From the NCBI GenBank assembly GCA_002049455.2, contig KV919022.1:50079-114078 (forward strand): a stretch of 64,000 bases of DNA, given 5' to 3'. Every line of letters starts with the position of its first letter. Position 1 is the first letter of the stretch. Shown piece after piece: positions 54,662 to 64,000 of this stretch. The notes beneath the pieces are model-generated. The model was given only the letters and a program-made list of their open reading frames with translations. It was not told where the DNA came from and searched no databases. The position numbers and the translations under genes were made by a program. This DNA comes from Porphyra umbilicalis. Its lineage: Eukaryota > Rhodophyta > Bangiophyceae > Bangiales > Bangiaceae.

Positions 54662-54766
54662 GGTGCGTGCTCGCGACCGGTGTGTACGCACTACAGGTGT
54701 GTACTCGCGACAGGTGCGTACTCACGACAGCTGTGTACTCACGACAGCTGGTGTGTACTCACGACA
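54662..54766. repeat. Six 17-bp repeats upstream of transposase copy B
   Basis: Units like GGTGTGTACTCACGACA start at 54662, 54679, 54696, 54713, 54730 and 54750 (three extra bases before the last). They lie about 100-200 bp upstream of the ATG at 54560 on the minus strand. They could be subterminal transposase-binding repeats or a promoter array. Confidence 0.75.
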
Positions 54767-55461
54767 GTATTGATCCGTCCAATTCATTGGTCCACCACAG
54801 AACAACCAATACACGAAGTAGTACCACAGAAGAATAAGGTAGCCCCTCTCTTTAGTTATATAAATGCAATCAGCACAGTGCTGACAACAATGTGTACCGC
54901 ACCCGGCTGTACTCCTACCCAGGCTCAGTGCTGTCGAGCGCGTCCGGGGAGCCGTCTTTAGCTGACCCAGTCCAGGTCAGTTGTCCGTAGCACACCTGTC
55001 CAGCACTAATCTGCCAACACAAGATCGAACAGCATTGGCCACAGCATGTCGTGCTGACACAGGCTCGAGTGCTGATTGGTACAGCGACGACAGTCAATGA
55101 GCTCGTCCGTACCCGGGAGGTGTACCCACGCGGGCCATCGAACCAACACAGTCACAGCCGTCACCCCGACGACCCCCTCCCTGTGTGCTGTTGCAGGCTG
55201 CTGCACGGCCTCGACGGAGCGGGCCCGCAGCGGGCCCGCAACGACGACTCGACTCAACGTTTCGCTCTTGAGAGCAAGGGACGGGCGTCACCGTCATGGC
55301 CCGTGGACTGATGACTCGTGGGCTGCTCCCGTTCTCCCGCATCGTTCGCGGCTGTTCCCTCTCTCCCCTCCCCTTCCTGGCCTCACCCCTTCTGCCGACA
55401 CCCCCTTCCCCCTCCAGCCCATCCACCCAATCCCCCTTCACGCTCCCCGCCGCCAGGAGGT
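54767..55461. other. Spacer upstream of the 55462 gene
   Basis: No gene seen. TATATAAA at 54857-54864 is a fair TATA box on the + strand but lies 600 bp before the next ATG. The last 150 bp are strongly pyrimidine-rich (C/T), as in a leader or the end of an intron. Confidence 0.4.
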
Positions 55462-56895
55462 ATGACTCTGTTGGACGACGTGAGTCGCCTTCTTGAGGCC
55501 GCTAGCCACGCACTGGCCGCCGCGAATGCGGGACACATTGACGGTGTGACCGCCGGCCCGGCAGCAATGCCCCCTGTCAGTGGTCCGGCAGCCACCGGCT
55601 ACGTTGCCGGCTCCGGTGACAGTGAGGGTCTCCACGGCGGCCACGTCGGTTGTGTCGGCCGTGTTGACGCGGGCCATGTCGACCCTGCTGGCAGGCTGGC
55701 CCCAGAACCGACCGCCGCATCGACCTCCGTGCTCGTCAACGGCCTCGTTCTTCCACCCACCCCGCCTTTGTTGCCGCCGTTTCCTACCCTGGGGACACCG
55801 CTTTCCGTGCCGGACATCACGCCAGTGCCGCTGACGGACGGGGCTCGGGATCCCGCCGTGTCGCCCGACACGATCGCGGCAGCCGCCGCGAGGCTAGTTG
55901 CGGCCGTCAACATGATCGCCACCGCGAGGGCGAGCACCAACACGGTCGCCGCCGCTTCCTATATTGGCGGCGCCAGCACGCACGTGGCAGCCCGCCTGGT
56001 GGACCCCGCGGCCCCCGCGGTCGCCGCCGACAGTACGGTCTCCCCCGCTGCCAACACGGACGCCTCTGCCAGTACGGTCGCCCCCGCTGCCCCCAAGGGC
56101 GCCCCCGCGAGTACGGTCGCCCCCGCCAGTACGGTCGCCCCCGCCAGTACGGTCGCCGCCGCCAACAAGGGCACCCCCGCTGTCAACACGGTCGCTGCCA
56201 CCAGCACGGGCGCTTTCATCGCCACCTCGGACGGCCCCGCCCCCCCCGGAGCCACCACTGCCAACACGCTCGCCGCTGCCAGTACGGCTGCCCCAGCCGC
56301 CAACACGGTGGTCGCCGTCAGTACGGTCGCCCCGGCTACCAACGCGGTCGGCGCTGCCAGTACGGACGCCTCTGCCAGTACGGACGCCGCTGCCAGTACG
56401 GTCGCCGCCATCAACACGGTGACCGCCGTCAGCACGGGCGCCTCCGCCAGGACGATGATCACCGCCGAGACTGTGTGCATCGCCGCCAACACGGTGGCCG
56501 CCGCCAGTGCGGCAGGCGCGGTCGACAGGCCGGCGTCGGCGGCCAGTACGGGTGCCGGAGTGGCCGCCGCCGCCAATCCAAGCGCTGGTGCCGTCATCGA
56601 CATCGGCGACGTGCGCGAAGCAGACGACGCAAACGACGCGGGTGACGCGATGGATGTGGATGCGCCCTTGGCAGCGGATGAGGCCAACCCAGTCGGTCCG
56701 GCGACGTCGTCTCCTCGCTCTAACGTCACCAGCACGCGTGATTCAGGTCGCATGGGGACGTTGGCGGCTGGCTCTGGTAGTAGGAGTGCAAGTGAGAAGC
56801 GGACAACAACTCGCAACGCCAACGCCAACGCCTCTCACCAACTGTACGTTTGTGCCGCTTACAGTCGTTCCTCAAAAAACCCATCACTCCACTGA
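55462..56895 (+). CDS. Low-complexity Ala/Thr/Ser/Val-rich protein
   Basis: 477 codons from the ATG at 55462; the frame is open to 55318 without a better start. I do not recognise it. The N-terminus (MTLLDDVSRLLEAASHALAA) could be an amphipathic helix; there is no clear signal peptide or membrane segment. Residues about 185-370 are built of short variable repeats such as ASTVAPA, AANTVAA and ASTDASA, encoded by an irregular minisatellite at 56020-56500. A short acidic stretch follows (DVREADDANDAGDAMDVD), then a basic Ser/Thr/Arg tail. It may be a structural protein, part of a transposon, or a frame held open by the repeat. The ending near ASHQLYVCAAYS overlaps a possible splice donor (GTACGT), so the true C-terminus may differ. 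Confidence 0.4.
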   Translation: MTLLDDVSRLLEAASHALAAANAGHIDGVTAGPAAMPPVSGPAATGYVAGSGDSEGLHGGHVGCVGRVDAGHVDPAGRLAPEPTAASTSVLVNGLVLPPTPPLLPPFPTLGTPLSVPDITPVPLTDGARDPAVSPDTIAAAAARLVAAVNMIATARASTNTVAAASYIGGASTHVAARLVDPAAPAVAADSTVSPAANTDASASTVAPAAPKGAPASTVAPASTVAPASTVAAANKGTPAVNTVAATSTGAFIATSDGPAPPGATTANTLAAASTAAPAANTVVAVSTVAPATNAVGAASTDASASTDAAASTVAAINTVTAVSTGASARTMITAETVCIAANTVAAASAAGAVDRPASAASTGAGVAAAANPSAGAVIDIGDVREADDANDAGDAMDVDAPLAADEANPVGPATSSPRSNVTSTRDSGRMGTLAAGSGSRSASEKRTTTRNANANASHQLYVCAAYSRSSKNPSLH

Positions 56896-58429
56896 GACCA
56901 ACAGTGACCCGCACAAGTGACATGTCGCAAAATTCTATTCGAATGCTGCTCTGCGCGGATTTGTGACCTGAAAATACGCCGGCCCGTTCGGGGTCAGCAC
57001 ACGCGAGCGCCCATTCTACGCCAGCATCAGCGGTCGCGAGAAGCGACGGAAAATATAATTTCAAGTTTACAGATCATGACGGACGTGAATGCGCGACAAC
57101 GCCTAGTTTCCACGAGTGTGGCATACATTCTGAGGTCGTGGCAAGAGAGCCGCCTCCTTTCTGACACGTGCATTGCACAATGCGTGCAGGCTGAGAATTC
57201 TTGCATTGATTGTTGCCGCCCTCATGGCCTCCGATTGGCTCACTCGTGTCACTGGAAACTCTCCGAAGTCTCCTGGGAGCTTCAACCAATGGGCGCCTTC
57301 GGTGTAGCCCCTGCTGAGAAAGAGCCTTCAACTTGTTGCCCCACTTCCTGCACTCTGTGAGACAGCACAGAGCAGGGTCATGCACTGCGCCACACATCTT
57401 CTGCTGAAACAGCCGCCCCAGACTTCAAAACCCGTGATGCGAGCCGCAGCTCTTCAGAGTACTGACCGAAGCGGGTGCGGCACGCGAGCCGGAAGAACCA
57501 CCAATTTGACTGACCCATGACTCGTCGCGTGCCAGAGACAAGCAGCAACGCTTCCAGGAAGATCCAGCGATGCATCGGCGCTCAACCCAGATGAAGAACC
57601 GGCCCTTCCAGTGAGCCGCAAGTCCGCACAATCAAATGCCACAGGATGATTGGCCTCAATTTGCTCAGCGTGTTCTGCTGTCACGTTCAGGGTCGATTGC
57701 CATCGAATTTGTGAATCAGTCGTCGACGAGGTTTTCGACGAGACTGGCAGCCCAGATCCACGGATGAATCCGATCGTCGTCATCTGCGTTCCGGCTGGAC
57801 GCGCCGGCAGTCGCCGCGGCTGTCGCACACCGCGTTGTCGCCAAAATGTGACAGATTGTGTGCTGTTGACGTCTGTTGCGGTCTTTTGGGTGATCATTCG
57901 GCGAAGCGCAGCCTCTCGGAGGGGTGCGGCTGGCTAAATGGCTGCTATGAGAGCGATGACACGCCTACCCCCCCCCCCCCTCGTCACAAGCGCAATATGG
58001 CCACCGTGCCGGCTGAAACGGCATCCAAGAGGGGTCGGGACTGCATATCCTCGCCCCCCCACCTCAGTGGCGTTCTGAACAAAGGCGTGCGCTCGATGCG
58101 CGCTCCCGCGATCCATGTCTGCACGTCGACGGCCTGCTCAAACTGAATTTTGCGCCATGCCGCCTCTCGTGGCGCATTATGCGGGGTGGGGGGTGGCGGT
58201 TCGCTGAGCCCCCCGCGCCCCCCCCCCTCTCACAATGACCCGGAAGCAGTACGATTCAGCTGCGATAGGTGTCCCAGACGGTCGAAATTCAAAATTTGTG
58301 CGTCAGTGACGTCCCAGTTCCGTCCGGTAGGCACCGACGTCGTCGCGCCGTCCTCTTCCCCTGCCGCTCCCAGCGTATTCACGCCAGCGTCGTGGTTCCA
58401 CACCTGAAACTGCCGTACCAACGCGCCCG
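56896..58429. other. Intergenic stretch without a supported gene
   Basis: About 1.5 kb of mixed composition. Open frames of up to 188 codons on either strand resemble nothing known. A run of C lies near 57969-57980. Confidence 0.5.
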
Positions 58430-58885
58430 ATGGCGACTGACGATGCGGTGACACCGGTTCGCGCGAGCCCCGTCGGGACAACCGATGTGGCGGCTTCTGG
58501 GTGCTCCGCACCGCTGTCCTCAATTGGGTCTGAGGGGGCTCCGCAGCTGGGCGGGGGTGCCCCGGCTGACGATGGATCGGGTGGGGAGGAGGAGGAGGCC
58601 CGCTCGGGTCAGGCGTGCTCGATTTGCGGGTACCGCAAGCGTTTTCGCACGATAAGCACAACGCCGGCACGTGCGGCGCTCGCAGCCGCGAATGCGTGTC
58701 TAGCCCGACCGTCCCCGTCGAGTTTCGGACCGAGCATTGTCCATGCTCTAATGCTACTAAGAAAACTTGCCCGAAGACTGCAGTGTGCGTTTCCATTTCT
58801 TATTTCTTTTGCGGACGGGATGTCTATTTCTCGTGTCTTCTGGAGCTTATGTTCTCTCGCTTCGTCTTTCTGTCACATTTACTGA
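58430..58885 (+). CDS. Possible first exon with a split cysteine/histidine cluster
   Basis: Open from the ATG at 58430. The protein is acidic and low-complexity, then reads SGQACSICGYRKRF. In the next frame the DNA goes on as FSHDKHNAGTCGARSREC and then HCPCSNATKKTC, so that a Cys-X2-Cys followed by His and Cys residues is spread over two frames. This suggests a zinc-binding module broken by a one- or two-base change near 58645-58655 (a TTTT run). Downstream, 58790-58990 is T-rich and intron-like, and the frame at 58943 opens with CTLCFEERH, so this may be the 5' part of the 58994 gene. Confidence 0.3.
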   Translation: MATDDAVTPVRASPVGTTDVAASGCSAPLSSIGSEGAPQLGGGAPADDGSGGEEEEARSGQACSICGYRKRFRTISTTPARAALAAANACLARPSPSSFGPSIVHALMLLRKLARRLQCAFPFLISFADGMSISRVFWSLCSLASSFCHIY

Positions 58886-58993
58886 CTCTCGTGGCACTGT
58901 CATTGTCATTCGCTGATCATTGCTATTGGACATCCGCTACTGGTGCTGCACAGCTGTACACTTTGCTTTGAGGAGAGACATCTTCCCCATACC

Positions 58994-60172
58994 ATGTCTT
59001 TGACGAAGGCCTTCACCCTAGGACGGACTCAAACAGGTCGGCTGTCTATCATCAAAAAAAAGGAGACGCGCTTCGAGCCCCGCTTCATGGTGTGTAGCAG
59101 GACGCAGCCCGTGCATCTCGAGCGCGAGGCAGAGTCGGCACGCCGTGCAGCAGCCCTGAAAGCAGACAGGGGCGAGGCCGTCGCCTTGCGAAAGAAGGCG
59201 GCGCTGCGAACAGACGTTACAAGCCTACCCCCGGCGGCCCGAGCAGCCTCCATGACCCGTGTGGCGGACGCGCTGACAGGGCCGCACGCACGAGCGGCTC
59301 TCGTGACCAACCCTCGTGGAGCTGCCTTCCATAAGGCCTACGCGGGTGGGATTGCGGGGGGCATGAATGAGAACACCGCCTTGCTGTTCGCTGGTGCAAC
59401 GCAGGCTGGCATCGAGTTTGGAGAGTCGGCTCCTGGAGAGATCCCGAACTCAGATGTGGTTCGACGTGGGCTTCACAAGCGGCTTGAGAAGGCAAGCGCA
59501 ACTAAGCACAAAGGCCACGTGGACCGCATTGGCGCGTTGATGAGCACGCTGAGTGGACCAGTTGGGTCGGTTCGGTGGTATGTTGGCGGTGCCTCCTCCC
59601 CCGTTGCCTTGACTGTATCGTACTCCCTTTCTTCGCGTTTTCCAGCCACGAGAGAGAGCTCCAATCGGGAACTAACTATATCGCCTGTGTGTTTTCCTAT
59701 CTCGGTTTCGTCGTTCTCCTTGCATAGGGACGCGCACAACCTTCGCAATGGGTCTACAGGCCAGCCTGGGGTGGCTGGGGCCAGCACCCCGGCGCCACGA
59801 GTCGGTCGGGTGGGAGAGCACCAATTGACGGTAGCTGAGATGGGCGGGGGTCCTGGATTGGCATCGGCGTCTGATGAAGACGTCGCATTCAACCGCCTTG
59901 GACCAGCGGAGCTTTGCGAGAGCCTCGGCGTCTTCGTTTATGGGCCAAGCCCTTCGGCTGAGCGAAGCGGCTTTGTCGGCAAGGCGCGATCGGGGATAGA
60001 GGCCCAGTTTGTCCGGGGGCACAACGTGTCGGGGTCATCTTTGACCGTAACGGCTGTGGCGGCGCTCATTTTGAGTAAGTGGGGAGACGCCGGAGAGGAC
60101 CACCCGTCGATTGGGGACCTCCCTGCTGGCTTGGTTGACACAGTCACTCGTTGGGTGTCTTCCCGGCGTTGA
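58994..60172 (+). CDS. Unknown protein, convergent with the Tc1-like transposase
   Basis: 392 codons from the ATG at 58994; the frame is open upstream to 58943 through a non-ATG stretch that may belong to an earlier exon. I do not recognise the family. Residues 1-190 are Arg/Lys/Ala-rich and probably helical (HLEREAESARRAAALKADRG). A possible 150-bp intron, 59578-59727 (donor GTATGT, acceptor TGCATAG), is a multiple of three, so the frame is open with or without it; the region is Ser/Val-rich and unlike the rest, which favours splicing and a 342-residue product. The C-terminal third includes FNRLGPAELCESLGVFVYG. AATAAA follows at 60226. The gene ends 98 bp from the end of the transposase on the other strand; it may be a second gene of one element or a neighbour. 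Confidence 0.45.
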   Translation: MSLTKAFTLGRTQTGRLSIIKKKETRFEPRFMVCSRTQPVHLEREAESARRAAALKADRGEAVALRKKAALRTDVTSLPPAARAASMTRVADALTGPHARAALVTNPRGAAFHKAYAGGIAGGMNENTALLFAGATQAGIEFGESAPGEIPNSDVVRRGLHKRLEKASATKHKGHVDRIGALMSTLSGPVGSVRWYVGGASSPVALTVSYSLSSRFPATRESSNRELTISPVCFPISVSSFSLHRDAHNLRNGSTGQPGVAGASTPAPRVGRVGEHQLTVAEMGGGPGLASASDEDVAFNRLGPAELCESLGVFVYGPSPSAERSGFVGKARSGIEAQFVRGHNVSGSSLTVTAVAALILSKWGDAGEDHPSIGDLPAGLVDTVTRWVSSRR

Positions 60173-60225
60173 GCGTTTGTCGGCGGCGCCGTGTCCTTGT
60201 CTTTGTATCAATATGCACCTTCGAC

Positions 60226-60231
60226 AATAAA
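60226..60231 (+). terminator. Polyadenylation signal
   Basis: AATAAA 54 bp after the stop at 60172, in the right place for cleavage of the + strand transcript before the convergent gene. Confidence 0.5.
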
Positions 60232-60270
60232 CGGGTCTTTGCGTATTTCACTCACCCACGCTACAAAGCT

Positions 60271-61359
60271 CTACTCTCGCTCCATTGGCAACGGCTCGAA
60301 GGCCTCTCTCCACGGCCCGTCCGGGCCAGCCAGCTCCGGCATATTTCGGACGGCTTCCATAAGACAATGCTCAAAGTGCGTGCCTATGTTTTCTGCCGTC
60401 AAGGCAGCAATCGCCAGAGCGTGGCGTAGGGCGTCTGGCTCCCCCGGGAAGGCGTGATGCATCGTCTTTAACAAGCTCGAAAGCTCACTGAACACCTCCT
60501 CGATTGGTTGGAAATCCGGGCTGTAGGGAGGCAGCCGCAGAGGGAAGACACCCGCCGCGGCAATCCATGCGTCCGCTTCAGCCGAGTGGATGGGCGCATT
60601 GTCATAGAGTAGGACGCACTTTTCGGGCTGAAGCGCCCAAGGCAACCCCGGAACGAACTCGTTCATCGTCGGCAGCAGCCCCCCGAGGAAGATCAGCCAG
60701 TCGTCCGAGTTCTGCGCCGGGGGTGTCGGTGTCGTCACACAGTGGATGACGCCAGTCTCGTAGGATACTGCCATCATTGTTGAAGTCCGAAGCATGTTCT
60801 TTTCAGCCCGAGAGAGGCAATCATAGCGCATTCCGCGCAACCACCTGCCGCGCCGTCTCCGCATATCTGCACCATCTTTGTGCGTTTCGTCAACGGAGAC
60901 GATGCACCGCAGAGGAATAGCTGTCAAGACGCGCGCAAAAGCCACGCGGCGTTCTTGGTCTCGCTCCCTGCACATTCGGTACAACCGGCGGTAGGTAAAA
61001 CCGGTAGCGCGTAGGACGCGGTCGAGCGTGCCGATAGACGTCTTGTAGGTGTCGCGGTAGCCAGGGAGGGTGGACAAAAAAGCAAAGACATCCTTTATTT
61101 CACCTATCAGCTGCTCCGGGTCTGACAGGATAACAGCGTTCACGGCTCGAAGGAAATGGGAGTCGTAGATGACGTTGTCCGCATGCCGGTTTCGCAAAAC
61201 TGGGTCAGGCCCCCACTCGCCCGACGCGATATAGGCGCTGACCCATCCCTGCACCGTCAATCGATGGCAGGCGAGGCGTCGTGCAGCTTCCTTCTTGGTA
61301 AATCCCTCAAACAGCACCCACGACACCGCCAGCATGCGCGCCGTGTCGTCGAAGACCAT
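60271..61359 (-). CDS. Tc1/IS630-like DDE transposase
   Basis: 362 codons from the ATG at 61359; the frame is open further upstream only through a TTG. Residues about 15-45 form a helix-turn-helix (FTKKEAARRLACHRLTVQGWV) for binding the element ends. The catalytic triad is visible: D157 in VSVDETH, D253 in LLYDNAPIHSA, and E287/E288 in PPYSPDFQPIEE, giving DD33-34E spacing, the signature of IS630/Tc1/mariner enzymes that cut and paste DNA at TA sites. Length is normal for the family and no stop or shift is seen, so it may be active. I did not find terminal inverted repeats. The convergent gene at 58994-60172 stops 98 bp away. The residues before 61359 (ending CSTKTTGN) may be an upstream exon or non-coding. 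Confidence 0.9.
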   Translation of the reverse strand: MVFDDTARMLAVSWVLFEGFTKKEAARRLACHRLTVQGWVSAYIASGEWGPDPVLRNRHADNVIYDSHFLRAVNAVILSDPEQLIGEIKDVFAFLSTLPGYRDTYKTSIGTLDRVLRATGFTYRRLYRMCRERDQERRVAFARVLTAIPLRCIVSVDETHKDGADMRRRRGRWLRGMRYDCLSRAEKNMLRTSTMMAVSYETGVIHCVTTPTPPAQNSDDWLIFLGGLLPTMNEFVPGLPWALQPEKCVLLYDNAPIHSAEADAWIAAAGVFPLRLPPYSPDFQPIEEVFSELSSLLKTMHHAFPGEPDALRHALAIAALTAENIGTHFEHCLMEAVRNMPELAGPDGPWREAFEPLPMERE

Positions 61360-62789
61360 GTTGCCAGTCGTCTTCGTCGAGCACACAGTCAGGGTCCCAC
61401 CTTCTTGGTGCAGCCGGCCAAGTCCCAGCCGTCTCTCAACCAAATACTGGGGTGGTTACGGCCAAGTTTGTGATTGTGGCCCCCCCTAATATGATGCATG
61501 GTGAGTGCGCACAAGTCAGAGGAAGCCCTGGAACTAAAAGTAGAACGTATGGCTTTGGGAGGCTTGGGCGGCCGGAGCGTTCCAGAACGCACTGCGAGCG
61601 TAATGCGCAGCTGCACACATGGATTTGCTGCCAAGGCAGTCCCAGTCGCGGTGCCACGCAGTTCGCCATGGTATGTGAGACTGCGGGCATCAAGTAGGTC
61701 CCAAGAGCGTCTGACCGACACACAGCGCTCCAGACGACAGGATGTCTCTCTGATGCACCTGAGTGGGCCCGCGCATGCGAGGCGGCAACAGCTGCACCGC
61801 CAGCGGCAACTGTTCGAAAGCGCCACGACCTGGTCGCGTGAGCTTTTCCAAAACGGTGGCGACGATGCTTTTGGGAATGCCAAAGCTGAAGCAGGGCTTC
61901 TAATAGGAAACAGCAGGCGGCGGCCGCCTATACCACGAGACCACGCAGGAGCACGCTGTATGGTCAGCGGATCGCGCGTAGCGCTCGGGATGAACGCCTG
62001 TGCAGCTTGTGCTCTCCCTACAGAAGGGTACGGTGCCCAGAAGGACGCGTGCGATGGCGAGACAGCACAGGAGTGAGCGTCACGCGTCTTCGAAGGAGAC
62101 GTGGGCGCCAGGAAGCCCGTGCGCAGGGGTTTCTACGAGCTGGGGAGGCACGTTTGCAAACAAGGGCCGCCACTGCGACAGACATAGCGCGGGGCCAGTT
62201 GCGTCCCTTGCTGAGGAGGAGAGAGTAGTCCTTCAGTGTAAGGAAGCTTCGGTGCTCTTGTGCCGTCCCAGGACCGCACCGGGGTCAACGGTACCAGGTA
62301 GACCGGACAACAGCCACAAGTATGCGGGCCCAAGAGCACGGCCCTGAGCTTCCTGTAGTCTGAGTGAGAGCGCCAGTGCCTGTTGCAGTTGAGCGTTCTC
62401 GTCGACAGGCGGCACAGAGAGCATCGCGGGTCAATCAAAAAAAGAGGCCGACGAATCCGTCGTAGCTTTTCTCCTTCGTGCTGCCGAGCAGCTAAATCCC
62501 GACCAGGGCGTCGTGGAAGTATGAATGACGGTGCTTGTCGAAGCCGCAGTCTCACTGTCTCAATAGTCAAGATCTTTGACTACCACAAGAGATAACCATC
62601 TCGTTTCGGCACGAGAGCTGCACATCGAAGATGCGTGAGGGGGTGACAGGCCGCGCGGAAGGAGGGATACGGGGAAGTGAGAAAGGTGGATGAGGCAGCA
62701 AGACGGCGGCGGGCAGCCGATGTGTGGTGGCAGAGGACGGCTGCGAAAGAGCTGTCGCTTGGGTGCCTTTTGGGTTGCGTGCTGCGGCA
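61360..62789. other. Intergenic stretch without a supported gene
   Basis: No recognisable protein. Open frames of 100-190 codons occur on both strands (for example 61498-62076 on + and 61389-61883 on -) but overlap and look random. The 5' end of the Tc1-like element must lie somewhere here. Confidence 0.45.
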
Positions 62790-63612
62790 ATGACCACTTC
62801 TGACGAGGTACTAGATTTGGGGCTGCTGCGGGGTGCGTTGAAAGACTTGCATGGCGTCTTGCACCGTGCAGAAGACGAGGTGGGGCCTTGTGGTGCCGGC
62901 TACGGCGGCATGGCGGCGGGCCATACCGCGCCCTCCTACCGTCTCCTGGCCCCCTTTTCTCCCTCTTTGTTCCGTCGGCCCGGCCACTGGCGGTGGTGGT
63001 GATGCCCACGGTGCCCCCCCCGAAGCAGCCGACCCCGCGGCGCTCGTTCGGCCTTAAAGGCCGATGACGGCGACGAAGAGGAAGTGCACTTGGACGCCGA
63101 CGACGGCGACTACCTGCCGTTGAAAGAATACCAACTACTCCTCCGCTGCCGTATTGGCGGCCACCAAGGCGGGAGCTACGCTTCGCCATCTCGCGTGGGT
63201 TACGCCGCCATCCTGCTTCTGCCAAGAGGTCGAGGAGCGCGCCGTCGGCCGCTTGACGCCCATTTTGGGATTCCAAGCGCTGCCGTCTCGCCCAACCGAC
63301 TTCGAGGGCCCCTTCCCCCGCTCATCTTGGGTGCAATACGACTCAGACTGGTCAAAGGCGTTCGAGTCGGTATTGTCCCCCGTCGTTGGCGACGCTTTCT
63401 CAGTCGATAACGGCAGTCTCTTGGTGCAGGAGGTCGGCAACTGCGTTCTCGACATCAAGGAGGCGCGGCAGCGCGGCGAGATATCATCCGGAAAGCTTCT
63501 GAACGTGGTCATCCACGTGAGGGCCGCGCTTCTTCAGCTGTATCTCACTTTATCGATGCGCTACCGTGTCCTGTCAGAGAAATATACCAACCTCACGTTG
63601 TCGGCTAACTGA
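62790..63612 (+). CDS. Fragments of an unknown multi-exon or frameshifted gene
   Basis: Three pieces look protein-like. From the ATG at 62790: SDEVLDLGLLRGALKDLHGV, a helical start that soon turns low-complexity. From 63060, after a fair acceptor TTAAAG: ADDGDEEEVHLDADDGDYLP then LKEYQ, acidic, in the same frame. From about 63154 to the stop at 63612, in the next frame: LGFQALPSRPTDFEGPFPRS, SVDNGSLLVQEVGNCVLDIK and KLLNVVIHVRAALLQLYLTL, a normal-looking folded region. Joining them needs one intron near 62890-63059 and either a second short intron or a frameshift near 63130-63160. Function unknown. Confidence 0.35.
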
Positions 63613-63904
63613 CATAACCAAATGCTCACGTCTGATGACAGCGGGATCGTCTACGCACAGATGACCACCCTTTTTTGAGTCGTCGCGGCTGGCGCACCGC
63701 ATGCACATCATCTCTCCGGAGCAGTCGCAGCTCGTGAATTGAGGTGCGCTGCCGCCCGAAGCAGGAATCCCTATCGACAACCTCCTTGGGTCCGGCAGGT
63801 ATCGCTTCCAGCACCTGCCGACTAAAAGACAGTCTCCTCCTCAAAGAGTGTGTAGGCGCTGCCGGTGCCACCGACACCCTAGGTCATCCGAGAATGCTCC
63901 GCCA
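63613..63904. other. Spacer
   Basis: Nothing recognised between the 62790-63612 fragments and the open frame at the window end. Confidence 0.4.
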
Positions 63905-64000
63905 ATGGACACGGCGCACGCTGTGGATGGGTCACTCACAGCCGGAGTGGCGGCGACGGCGGCGTCTGCGGCGAGGGTCTCGACTGAAGTGTGCCGTAGG
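63905..64000 (+). CDS. Possible gene start cut by the window end
   Basis: ATG at 63905 opens a frame of 32 codons (MDTAHAVDGSLTAGVAATAA onward) still open at the last base. The Ala/Ser/Thr/Val-rich composition recalls the 55462 protein. Too short to judge. Confidence 0.2.
   Translation, partial: MDTAHAVDGSLTAGVAATAASAARVSTEVCRR

Larger units (their letters stand above)
44915..54766 (-). mobile_element. Probable extent of DNA transposon copy B
   Basis: The transposase gene is bounded on its 3' side by 81-bp tandem repeats (44915-45169) and on its 5' side by six 17-bp repeats (54662-54766). Subterminal repeat arrays are known in CACTA-like transposons, so these may mark the element flanks. 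I found no terminal inverted repeats or target duplication, so the true ends are unknown. Confidence 0.35.

Noticed and set aside
54688-54696. CACTACAGG as a CACTA terminal repeat
   Set aside because: It is part of the 17-bp repeat array and points away from transposon B; no matching opposite end was seen.

Overview
This window looks like nuclear DNA of a GC-rich eukaryote. Genes carry GT-AG introns of about 150-250 bp. There are no operons, no ribosome-binding-site pattern and no rRNA or tRNA gene I could support. Most recognisable coding sequence belongs to transposable elements. High GC, sparse short introns, long G/C homopolymers and this mix of Copia, zinc-finger-bearing DNA transposase, Tc1/IS630-type and tyrosine-recombinase elements would fit a bangiophyte red alga (Porphyra/Pyropia type). 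That identification is inference; nothing in the sequence proves it.

Layout. 1-2853: GC-rich, no gene seen, one minisatellite. 2854-6625 (-): an apparently intact four-exon transposase gene (copy A). 6626-10552: no gene, GCG-rich repeats. 10553-12712 (+): unknown protein with an acidic tail. 13838-15611 (-): frameshifted copy of the family whose intact member lies at 23780-25450 (-). 18330-20933 (+): ankyrin-repeat protein. 25451-37175: no convincing gene, several palindromes and a polypurine minisatellite. 37176-40075 (+): decayed tyrosine-recombinase (Crypton-like) gene. 42203-44584: nested small inverted-repeat elements. 45354-54560 (-): a second transposase gene (copy B), three exons, with a complete young Copia retrotransposon (47016-52674, +) inside its first intron. 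55462-56895 (+): repetitive Ala/Thr/Ser/Val protein. 58430-61359: a convergent pair, an unknown gene (+) and a Tc1/IS630-like transposase (-). 62790-64000: fragments of unknown genes running to the window edge.

How it fits together. Much of the window is a transposon graveyard with a few elements that still look capable. The clearest history is at 45-55 kb. A zinc-finger DNA transposase gene received a Copia element in an intron, leaving a 5-bp target duplication and two 422-bp LTRs that differ at two positions, so splicing could in principle still restore the transposase. The two transposase copies share an intron position but differ by one intron. Non-transposon candidates are the ankyrin protein, the 10553 gene and the paralogous pair at 14-15 kb and 24-25 kb. 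Positions of motifs and splice sites were read by eye and frame-checked by arithmetic; family names come from motif recognition, not from a search.
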